Below the pieces are notes generated by a model. That model was given only the letters and a program-made list of their open reading frames with translations, ran no database searches and was not told the DNA's origin. A stretch of 11,228 bases of DNA from UBA2943 sp946534895 (GTDB taxonomy: Bacteria > Bacillota > Clostridia > Christensenellales > Aristaeellaceae). The stretch lies in the NCBI GenBank assembly GCA_946534895.1, contig CAMNDE010000086.1, positions 1-11,228 on the forward strand. The letters are read 5' to 3'. The position numbers and the translations under genes were made by a program. Shown here in pieces: positions 5,481 through 11,228 of this stretch. The number at the start of each line of letters is the position of its first letter. Within the stretch, counting starts at the first letter, position 1.

Positions 5481-6677
5481 TTGAAAAACCTGGTTCGCGC
5501 TGTCCTGACATCTCTTGTTTCCGTACTGGCACTGCATCTGTCCTGCGCCTGTGCCTCAGAAGCACCGGATCTGACATTGAAATGTGAGTTTGATGTTTTT
5601 TCGGGGAAGCAGTCCTTCTCCCAATGTCTGGACGGAGACTACCGGACATACTGGTCCACCAACAAAGGCGGCTCAGATGCCCTGTTGGAAATCCGTGTAC
5701 CGGAAGGACAGCATGCATCCGGAATCTGGATGCAGTGGTATGATCAGCCACACGCATGGAGTGTATGGATTCTGGAACAGGAAGGCACCTGGCAGGAATA
5801 CAGCCATACAGACGGGGCCTACCTGTCCGAGTTCCTCACGCTTCCCGAAAACACCACGGCTTTCCGTCTTGCCAATGCACCGGGTGAAAAAAAGCGGCTT
5901 TACCTGGCGGACATGCATATCTATGGTGAAGGCGAACTGCCCGCAAACGTCCAGCGCTGGAATCCGCCTGCCGAAAAGGCGGACCTGATGCTTGTGGCTG
6001 CCCATCCGGATGATGAGGTCCTCTGGTTCGGCGGAACGCTTCCCAGATATGCCGGAGAAGAACAGCGTATCTGCCAGGTATGCACGCTGGTGCCTGCCAT
6101 TCCCTGCCGCCGCCTGGAACTTCTGGACAGTCTCTGGACCTGCGGCGTCCGGAATTATCCGGTCTGGGGCATGTGCCGGGATGCCTATTCAAGCACACTG
6201 CAGGATCAGTACATGGCCTGGGATAAATACCGGATCTATGACATCTTTACCGGATGGATCCGGAGATTCAAGCCGGATGTGCTTCTGACCCATGACCGTT
6301 TCGGTGAGTACGGCCACGGAGCGCATCAGGTCTGCGCGGATGCCGTCATGCACGCGCTGGATCTTGCCATGGATCCCGGAAAATACAAAAACTCCTTTGA
6401 GGAATATGGGCTCTGGGAGGTACCCAAGACTTATCTGCACCTGTATCCGGAAAACAGCATCCGGATGGACTGGCGTCAGCCGCTCAAAGCCTTTGACGGG
6501 AAAACCGGATTTGAGGTGGCGGAGGAAGCTTTTCAGTGTCACGCTTCCCAGCTGCGCGGAAACTACAGGGTGGAAGACTCGGGACGCACGGACTGCAGTC
6601 TATTTGGGCTGTATCGCACTACAGTGGGACCGGACAGGGAAAAGAATGACTTTTTCGAGCACATACCCGAAAAGTAA
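5481..6677 (+). CDS. Exported discoidin-like plus PIG-L/LmbE family deacetylase
   Basis: A 398-residue protein starting at TTG 5481, 9 bases after GGGAGG (5466-5471); the in-frame ATG at 5445 has no binding site. Residues 1-25 are a signal peptide with likely cleavage after ACA. Residues about 30-157 look like a discoidin (F5/8 type C) carbohydrate-binding fold: SQCLDGDYRTYWST and a terminal LYLADMHIYGEG. Residues 168-398 are a PIG-L/LmbE domain: AHPDDE (H175, D177, D178, E179) and the third zinc ligand H282 in GHGAHQ. The family contains zinc-dependent N-acetylglucosamine deacetylases acting on sugar conjugates. With a signal peptide and a binding domain, this one probably deacetylates an extracellular or wall glycan; the substrate is unknown. 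It is followed by a bidirectional terminator and faces the metallophosphoesterase gene. Confidence 0.88.
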   Translation: MKNLVRAVLTSLVSVLALHLSCACASEAPDLTLKCEFDVFSGKQSFSQCLDGDYRTYWSTNKGGSDALLEIRVPEGQHASGIWMQWYDQPHAWSVWILEQEGTWQEYSHTDGAYLSEFLTLPENTTAFRLANAPGEKKRLYLADMHIYGEGELPANVQRWNPPAEKADLMLVAAHPDDEVLWFGGTLPRYAGEEQRICQVCTLVPAIPCRRLELLDSLWTCGVRNYPVWGMCRDAYSSTLQDQYMAWDKYRIYDIFTGWIRRFKPDVLLTHDRFGEYGHGAHQVCADAVMHALDLAMDPGKYKNSFEEYGLWEVPKTYLHLYPENSIRMDWRQPLKAFDGKTGFEVAEEAFQCHASQLRGNYRVEDSGRTDCSLFGLYRTTVGPDREKNDFFEHIPEK

Positions 6678-6692
6678 TCCATGGACATGCAG

Positions 6693-6725
6693 AAAAAGGA
6701 ATCGGCTGCATCCGATTCCTTTTTT
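6693..6725. terminator. Bidirectional intrinsic terminator
   Basis: AAAAAGGAATCGG (6693-6705) pairs perfectly with CCGATTCCTTTTT (6712-6724) around a 6-base loop, giving a T tail on either strand. It lies 15 bases after the PIG-L stop and 8 bases beyond the stop of the minus-strand metallophosphoesterase, so it ends both convergent transcripts. Confidence 0.93.
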
Positions 6726-6733
6726 GCATATCT

Positions 6734-7843
6734 CTATTTCTCGAAACGTCGGAGCGGGATCCCCAGCACATGCATGTCTTCCGGACAGTCTTCAAGAAGT
6801 GACAGGATCCACTTCTTCACCACAGTCCTCACTTCCACTTCCCGCCATTTCCGGCAGTTATCATCCTTAAGCAGCGCCTTGGCATATTCCGGCGTCAGCT
6901 GACCGCTCACATGGAGCATGAAAGCCCTGGAGAACCAGTTGATGGCTCCTTCGTCTCCGGCATACTGAGTGGGAGCCAGGGTGCCCTCCGCCATGCTGAT
7001 GCTCAGTGCTTCCGTGTCTGACTGCATCTTCCTGAAGGTGTCAGAGGACAGATCATAGAGCGCTTCTTCCGTCCAGTGAAATCCGCTGTCATCCCTGCGT
7101 ATGCGTCCGGCAAAGCCGGGAAAAGCCTGGGGCTGACCTACGGTAATCTGCCGGAGTCCGGAAAAATCCACCGTAGCAAACCCATGGTCATGTCCGCACA
7201 GGTACAGCGTCACGCCATAGGCGGAAAGCAGCTCTGAAAGCTTCCGGGCACCGGGCGTGCGTGCATCCCGTTCACTGGGAAGAATCGGATGATGACCACA
7301 GGCGATCACCGGCACATTTTCAGGGAGTTCCTGCAGTACCTGCCGGATCCAGGCAAGCGTCTCCTCATGGATTCCGCCGTCAGGCAGCACCTGGTCCTGA
7401 ACATCAAGCCGATTGGTGTCCAGCAGCAGAATACAGGTACCGGCCTGCGTCATGACCGCACAGCTGGCAGAAGCTTTATCCTGGCTGAAAGCCTGCTGCG
7501 AACCGTATGCTCCATACATTTCACGGAATGTATCCTTTGTGAAATGAGCGTTATAGTCATGGTTTCCGGGAATCGCAAAGACCTGAACATCGGCCCCTTC
7601 CTGCAGGCGATGGAGTCTTTCCAGCACTAGTACATGTTCTTCCATCCGTCCGTTATCTGTGCTGTCACCAAGAAGCACGCAGACATCACCGGACTTTGCG
7701 TTTCCAAGGATGGCAGCATAGGCTGCGTCAAATGCATCCGTGTCCGCCCGCATATGAGTATCACTGATCACAAGAAATGATTCAGCAGAAGCACATCCTG
7801 CAAGAACAAACAGACTCAGAAGAAGAACAAGCCATGCTTTCAT
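6734..7843 (-). CDS. Lipoprotein metallophosphoesterase (calcineurin-like)
   Basis: A 369-residue protein starting at ATG 7843. The frame is open upstream to 8080 but the promoter at 8027-8000 lies within that extension. The ribosome binding site is weak: AGGA is very close to the ATG and AAGGAAGGG about 17 bases away. Residues 1-16 with VLAGC17 form a classic lipoprotein signal, so it is anchored on the outer face of the membrane. All core motifs of the calcineurin-like fold are present in order: SDTH, GDSTDNG, GNHDYN, CGHHP and CGHDHG, giving the Asp, His and Asn ligands of a two-metal centre. About 130 residues after the last motif form an unassigned C-terminal region rich in charged helices. 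The fold covers phosphatases, nucleotidases and cyclic-nucleotide phosphodiesterases; the substrate cannot be read from sequence. It probably acts on an extracellular phosphoester. Confidence 0.87.
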   Translation of the reverse strand: MKAWLVLLLSLFVLAGCASAESFLVISDTHMRADTDAFDAAYAAILGNAKSGDVCVLLGDSTDNGRMEEHVLVLERLHRLQEGADVQVFAIPGNHDYNAHFTKDTFREMYGAYGSQQAFSQDKASASCAVMTQAGTCILLLDTNRLDVQDQVLPDGGIHEETLAWIRQVLQELPENVPVIACGHHPILPSERDARTPGARKLSELLSAYGVTLYLCGHDHGFATVDFSGLRQITVGQPQAFPGFAGRIRRDDSGFHWTEEALYDLSSDTFRKMQSDTEALSISMAEGTLAPTQYAGDEGAINWFSRAFMLHVSGQLTPEYAKALLKDDNCRKWREVEVRTVVKKWILSLLEDCPEDMHVLGIPLRRFEK

Positions 7844-7999
7844 GTTCCTGATCCATTCCCTTCCTTGGCGATTCCGGGAGACTGTCCGGTCACTAGAGGC
7901 ACAGAGCGTGCAGTACTTTTTTTCGGAAATACCCGGAGATATCACGGGCATGTCTTCTTTGAATGGATGCGCTGTCTGCAAGGCCCGCTCTGCGACCTT

Positions 8000-8027
8000 A
8001 TTATAAACGAAGAAAAGGATTTCACAA
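8000..8027 (-). promoter_or_regulatory. Promoter of the metallophosphoesterase gene
   Basis: On the minus strand a consensus TATAAT (8005-8000) lies 16 bases after TTGTGA (8027-8022), which matches four of six -35 positions. Transcription should start near 7993, giving a leader of about 150 bases. Within it GAATGGAT (7961-7968) and ATCCATTC (7851-7858) are perfectly complementary. Confidence 0.65.
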
Positions 8028-8176
8028 TTGTGCAACGGATCCGCTTTCATGGATGGAGCATTCACCGCCTGTGAAAGCACGCCTGCTTCATACCATGGTT
8101 TCTTTCATCCGATACGTCATATGCCTGCCCCTCTCCTCAAATGTTCAGGCAAAGAGAGGGTTCACTTTCGGTTATG
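8028..8176. other. Intergenic stretch with overlapping inverted repeats
   Basis: No gene with start signals. Two inverted repeats interlock: TGCCTG (8122-8127) with CAGGCA (8146-8151), and CCCTCTC (8129-8135) with GAGAGGG (8154-8160). The order is that of a pseudoknot, but the connecting loops of 1 and 2 bases are tight, and no promoter faces this stretch. Confidence 0.35.
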
Positions 8177-8200
8177 AAAAGCGCCGGCAAAGCGGCGCTT
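8177..8200 (-). terminator. Intrinsic terminator of the isomerase-like gene
   Basis: Read on the minus strand, AAGCGCCG (8200-8193) pairs with CGGCGCTT (8186-8179) around a 6-base loop, with a short T run continuing to 8177. It lies about 35 bases after the stop of the TIM-barrel gene. The T run is only four bases. Confidence 0.7.
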
Positions 8201-8234
8201 AATGGTTCTGCATCTGTTTTCCGAGAAATGAAAC

Positions 8235-9044
8235 TCAGGCCTGTGTGTCTCCCATAAGGCGCTTCCAGCTCTCCATGATTTTCCCCGGCGTGCACATCTC
8301 CCCGGGAATCGCACGCTGCTCATAGGTTTCAAACATCATCTGCCCTGCATACCCTGTAGAGAGCAGCTGGTCCACCACTTTTTTCCAGGGAACGCTGCCT
8401 ACACCCGGCATCCAGTGCTTTTCATCCACAAAATCATAATCCGAAAGATGTGTGGTAATAATGTACGGTCCGCAGGCATTGATGAAGCTTTCATGTGTTT
8501 CCTTCAGTAGATGATTGAAATCAAAGGTCATCATTGCGCTGCTTCCGTGACCGGTCAGCTGCAGCATTTCCCCGGAACAGTTGCCAAGGCAGGTCCTGGG
8601 AAGCTCTTCCACAGCAAGCACTACGCCAAGAGACAGCGCATATGCTCCCAGCTCCTCCACCGCATCTCTGGCAATGGCCAGGCGATTTGCCCGCTCATCG
8701 TCCCCGATAGGCTCAAAGCTTGCATGCATCACGGCAATTCCGATGTTCCACTCGGCGATCCTGTCAAGTACACGCTTTTCCAATGCAATCGCCTGGCGCC
8801 GCTGCTCCGTATTCGCACTGGAAGGATCCGTGGCAGGACCGAATGGCGTATGCGCTGAAAGAATCTCAAGCCCGGCAGAAAGAATGTGTTCCCTTCTGAT
8901 TTCCGCCTCACGGGTCATGGCACGTTCCGGCATATCTGGCGGAAACACCAGTTCCGCTGTCTCAAATCCGACACGCCGTGCGTCTTCCCATTTTTCAGGC
9001 GTGGATTCAACAAAGAATTTGGACGTAAGCCCAAGCCTGTTCAT
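8235..9044 (-). CDS. Sugar phosphate isomerase/epimerase-like TIM-barrel protein
   Basis: A 269-residue protein; the start is taken as ATG 9044, 9 bases after AAAGG (9058-9054), because the in-frame ATG at 9053 directly abuts that site. The length and pattern are those of the xylose-isomerase-like TIM barrel (AP endonuclease 2 fold). Metal ligands appear in the usual order at strand ends: Glu in VEELPR (about 146), Asp in TFDFNH (175), His in TTHLSD (199) and Glu in MFETYE (239); His in SAHTP (65) and MHAS (107) are also typical. There is no signal peptide, so it is cytoplasmic. Members isomerise or epimerise sugars, inositols or related hydroxy-acids; the substrate here is unknown. It stands alone between its own terminator and a leader with an inverted repeat at 9071-9104. 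Confidence 0.86.
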   Translation of the reverse strand: MNRLGLTSKFFVESTPEKWEDARRVGFETAELVFPPDMPERAMTREAEIRREHILSAGLEILSAHTPFGPATDPSSANTEQRRQAIALEKRVLDRIAEWNIGIAVMHASFEPIGDDERANRLAIARDAVEELGAYALSLGVVLAVEELPRTCLGNCSGEMLQLTGHGSSAMMTFDFNHLLKETHESFINACGPYIITTHLSDYDFVDEKHWMPGVGSVPWKKVVDQLLSTGYAGQMMFETYEQRAIPGEMCTPGKIMESWKRLMGDTQA

Positions 9045-9070
9045 ATCTCTCATCCTTTCACAGTTCCCAG

Positions 9071-9104
9071 CCTGTCACAACAGTCGGAATCCCTTCGTGA
9101 CAGG
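9071..9104. repeat. Inverted repeat upstream of the isomerase-like gene
   Basis: CCTGTCAC (9071-9078) and GTGACAGG (9097-9104) are perfect 8-base arms with an 18-base spacer, 27 bases upstream of the start codon at 9044. It may be an operator or a leader hairpin. I could not find a convincing promoter in the 200 bases upstream to decide between these. Confidence 0.45.
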
Positions 9105-9507
9105 TATTGAGGATGTTCAGTATGTACCTGGCATGCGGTTCGTTTTCCTTCAGACGGCTGAGAGCTTAACCCTGGAAAATTGCTGCTTACGGGTCCCGAA
9201 GCGAACGACAGCACAGCAGTTCAGGAATGCAAAAATCTCTGAAAGCCACAGCCATGGCACTTTTCCTGATCAGGATATTCGTGTATACTACACATGTCAA
9301 GAGGAATCTGACTATATCAGAATGCCCCTGTCAGGCAAAGGCATCATGGACTGCGGAAAGCCTTCCCGGAACGGATGCTGCGGGTTTTCCATGCCTGCCT
9401 CTTGAATGCCGAATATATGGTATATGGTACATGCATATTCTGTTTCATCTGACCATACAGTATTGCATGTCGGATGGGACAAGCATCTATAGAGAGGAAC
9501 GACAATC
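9105..9507. other. Divergent intergenic stretch with no clear promoter
   Basis: This gap must hold promoters for both the isomerase-like gene and the SH3 protein gene, yet neither is obvious. Weak candidates on the plus strand are TATACT at 9288-9293 and TATATG preceded by TGG at 9418-9426 (extended -10), neither with a fair -35. A tandem repeat TATGGTA x2 (9416-9429) and a near-palindrome GCTT-A-CGGG-T-CCCG-AAGC (9185-9202) are visible. A 94-codon plus-strand frame at 9227-9511 lacks a binding site and is not called. Confidence 0.4.
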
Positions 9508-10962
9508 ATGAAAAAAGCATTGGGTCTCATGCTGGTTCTCCTGGTTTTCTGTACTGTGATTTCTGTTTCAGGTGCGGAGAACAATTCCATTACCAACGTT
9601 GAAACGCATTATGACTACGACAATACATTGGCAGTTCCTGAGGACGTCAACAGTCAGGAACCCCCTATTGAGCCGAACTTTACGTTCTCCAACGATGGAA
9701 GGTATGAGAGCGTTTCGGAAAGCGGAGCTCAGAAAGGTGCTTACAGCATCTATTCAAACGTACTGGATCAGATTTCTGCTGTAGGCTGCGAACTCGCTGA
9801 CACGGACGGCACTGTGCTTGCGCGGCACGAGGAACCCGGATATGTCGTAGAGGATCATCTCTACCATTATTTCCGGATCAATGAGAAGGCGGACTCATCG
9901 GATCTTACCTATAAGGTGAAGCCCGGAGCGGAATACAGGTTCAGAGTGTATGCAGTGTACAGCGGCCAGCGGTATTACTGGAACTGGGAAAGCATTCAGC
10001 TCCCCGGCACCCGCGTCTATGTCTACCATTTCCATCCAAACGGAGCCAGCGGCAGCTATCCGGACAAGACGTCCTCGAACGGCTCCATCACCCTTCCCGC
10101 CAATACCATCAACCGCAGCGGCTACCGGTTTGTAGGCTGGAACTCCAGTCCGGATGCAAGCGGGATGTATCTCGGTCAGGCCGGAGAGACGATTTATGCG
10201 CCGGATGAAACCACTTTCTACGCAATCTGGGAATCCATCGCCGACACAGCGCTTACGGAAACCACTGCGGTTTCAGGCAATGCGCGCACCATGTTTACCG
10301 CGAAAACCGGAGTAAATGTCCGGAGCAAAATGGATACGAAAAGCGCGGCAGTTGAAAGGATCCAGGCTCAGGGCACGGTGGTCACCATTCTCGGCGAAGG
10401 CACGGACAAGAAGGGCACCCTCTGGTATCATGTTCAGCTTGCCAACGGTGAAACCGGGTATATCCGCGGAGACCTGCTCGCCACAAACGCTGACCTGACA
10501 ACCGTCATGGACATAGACCGTGGTGACTTCCATACGTATTCGGTTCAGCTGGTCAAAGGCAAGGACTGCCCTGCCTATTCCGGTCCCGGTACCGAATACG
10601 TGCGCGGTGCCAAGGGAAAAGCGTATATGTCCACCTATGACACAGTCTATGTATACGGACGTGAAAACAACTGGCTGCTTGTACAGTATGACATCACTCC
10701 TGCCCACTACCGGTTCGGATATATTCTTTCTGACGCTGTCACCGATGCTTCCCAGATAGGAGAACTCCAGTTCAGTCGGCAGGAAGCTGTGATTTCCAGA
10801 AAGACTGCGATTACTGACGATCCGCTTCATTCTCATTCCAAGCTGAGCGTGGTCCCGGCCAAATCCACCGTGTATATCCTCGCCCGGATGAACGAATGGG
10901 TGTACATTGAATATCTCAATGTCAGAGGATTCGTTCCCGCAGACAGAGTTCAGGCCAAGTAA
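9508..10962 (+). CDS. Exported protein with InlB-type repeat and three SH3-like modules
   Basis: A 484-residue protein starting at ATG 9508, 10 bases after GAGG (9494-9497). Residues 1-23 are a signal peptide (MKKALG start, SGA cleavage). Residues 24-167 form a beta-rich region (AEYRFRVYAVYSGQRYYW) that resembles a fibronectin-type or similar sandwich, not assigned with confidence. Residues about 170-242 match the InlB B-repeat pattern (YHFHPNG..., INRSGYRFVGWNSSPD..., TTFYAIWE). Residues about 267-326 are a clear bacterial SH3b domain (TGVNVRS, LWYHVQLANGETGYIRGDLL). Two further SH3-like units follow at about 353-411 (CPAYSGPGTEYVRG...GYILSDAV) and 430-484 (ITDDPLHSHSKL...GFVPADRV). There is no sortase signal or C-terminal anchor. 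SH3b modules in Gram-positive bacteria often bind peptidoglycan, so a wall-associated, non-enzymatic role is likely. A strong terminator follows. Confidence 0.85.
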   Translation: MKKALGLMLVLLVFCTVISVSGAENNSITNVETHYDYDNTLAVPEDVNSQEPPIEPNFTFSNDGRYESVSESGAQKGAYSIYSNVLDQISAVGCELADTDGTVLARHEEPGYVVEDHLYHYFRINEKADSSDLTYKVKPGAEYRFRVYAVYSGQRYYWNWESIQLPGTRVYVYHFHPNGASGSYPDKTSSNGSITLPANTINRSGYRFVGWNSSPDASGMYLGQAGETIYAPDETTFYAIWESIADTALTETTAVSGNARTMFTAKTGVNVRSKMDTKSAAVERIQAQGTVVTILGEGTDKKGTLWYHVQLANGETGYIRGDLLATNADLTTVMDIDRGDFHTYSVQLVKGKDCPAYSGPGTEYVRGAKGKAYMSTYDTVYVYGRENNWLLVQYDITPAHYRFGYILSDAVTDASQIGELQFSRQEAVISRKTAITDDPLHSHSKLSVVPAKSTVYILARMNEWVYIEYLNVRGFVPADRVQAK

Positions 10963-11017
10963 CATCTCTGAGAGCTGTCCGGCAGGCAATACCTGCTGCC
11001 CTTCAAACAGGTTACGC

Positions 11018-11064
11018 AAAAAACGATGTGTTCTGATACAGAAATCGGAACACATCGTTTTTTT
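11018..11064. terminator. Long-stem bidirectional intrinsic terminator
   Basis: AAAAAACGATGTGTTC (11018-11033) pairs with GAACACATCGTTTTTT (11048-11063); TGAT and ATCG inside extend the stem to about 20 pairs with an ACAGAA loop. Seven T (11058-11064) follow on the plus strand and six T on the minus strand. It ends the SH3-protein transcript 55 bases after its stop. A small hairpin GCAGG/CCTGC lies just before it near 10982-10996. Confidence 0.93.
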
Positions 11065-11141
11065 GAACAGCCGGGCTGCCGCTCTTTGGAATGCTCATTT
11101 GAAATTCCAACGTTTTCCGGAAATCAAGAATTCAAGTCAGT

Positions 11142-11210
11142 ACCACCACTTCAAGTGGTGGTTTGATAACGCTCCTATAAGGGGCCAATACTTGCAACAC
11201 CTGAAAGGTG
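11142..11210. mobile_element. Hairpin cluster resembling an IS200/IS605-type element end (candidate)
   Basis: Three compact hairpins follow one another. ACCACCACTT (11142-11151) pairs with AAGTGGTGGT (11153-11162). GCTCC (11171-11175) pairs with GGGGC (11181-11185) around TATAA. CACCT (11198-11202) pairs with AGGTG (11206-11210) around GAA. The first, a palindrome with a short T/A centre followed by TTTGAT, is like the subterminal hairpins of single-strand-transposing IS200/IS605 elements. No transposase is visible; it would lie beyond base 11228 if this is the left end. Another structured RNA or repeat family cannot be excluded. A further inverted repeat, TTGGAAT/ATTCCAA (11086-11092 with 11104-11110), precedes it. 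Confidence 0.4.
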
Positions 11211-11228
11211 GTGCCGAAAGCTTGCCGC

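Noticed and set aside
7844..8080. Upstream extension of the metallophosphoesterase to ATG 8080
   Set aside because: The TATAAT promoter lies inside it, and the lipoprotein signal peptide must be at the N-terminus, so the start is 7843.
8122..8160. Interlocking inverted repeats as a functional pseudoknot RNA
   Set aside because: The pairings are real in sequence but connecting loops of 1 and 2 bases are sterically tight and no promoter faces the region; kept only as an intergenic note.
9416..9429. Tandem TATGGTA repeat as a regulatory site
   Set aside because: Two copies of an AT-rich heptamer are easily produced by chance and show no promoter geometry.
9227..9511. Plus-strand open frame of 94 codons overlapping the SH3 gene start by ATGA
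   Set aside because: The 4-base overlap looks like coupling, but there is no proper binding site and the composition is not protein-like.
10273..11055. Minus-strand open frame of 260 codons
   Set aside because: It is antisense to the SH3 region and crosses the strong terminator; no start signal.
1..11228. CRISPR array, tRNA or rRNA gene, phage or defence genes
   Set aside because: No regularly spaced direct repeats, no tRNA-like cloverleaf and no recognisable nuclease, helicase, integrase or toxin domain were seen on either strand.

Overview
The window looks like chromosomal DNA of a low-to-medium GC Gram-positive anaerobe (Bacillota, probably a gut or rumen Clostridia-like lineage). The signs are strong AGGAGG ribosome binding sites, sigma-A type promoters, TTG starts, intrinsic terminators with T tails, and exported proteins carrying discoidin-like, InlB-type and SH3b domains. 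This taxonomic reading is inference from style; no marker gene is present.

Layout. (1) 1-1698, minus strand: a membrane protein with two N-terminal zinc ribbons, whose end overlaps the start of a TPM-domain secreted protein that runs off the window. (2) 1864-3177, plus strand: a sigma-A promoter, a folded-looking leader, and two related small membrane proteins that share an N-terminal YE(D/N)GVYRW signature. (3) 3305-4748, minus strand: a secreted charged orphan protein and an SGNH-type hydrolase, separated by a leader with mutually exclusive hairpins. (4) 4749-5480: an AT-rich island feeding a consensus promoter and, about 40 bases after the start point, an intrinsic terminator (a candidate small RNA), then the promoter and structured leader of the next gene. 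(5) 5481-8080: an exported discoidin plus PIG-L/LmbE deacetylase (plus) converging on a lipoprotein metallophosphoesterase (minus) across a bidirectional terminator. (6) 8235-9044, minus: a TIM-barrel sugar isomerase/epimerase-like enzyme. (7) 9508-10962, plus: an exported protein with an InlB-type repeat and three SH3-like modules, closed by a long-stem terminator. (8) 11086-11228: a cluster of small hairpins that looks like the end of a mobile element, possibly IS200/IS605 type.

The genes do not form one operon. The two clear units are zinc-ribbon/TPM (membrane and envelope, translationally coupled) and the paralogous membrane pair. Most of the rest are single genes, several with their own promoter or terminator, and share an envelope or carbohydrate flavour: four or five products are exported and three are hydrolases. 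I do not see a recognisable defence system, CRISPR array, prophage or biosynthetic cluster. The least explained signals are in the non-coding DNA: the terminated short transcript at about 5078-5139 and the structured leaders at 1911-1983 and 5356-5452, both starting at or just after predicted transcription starts.
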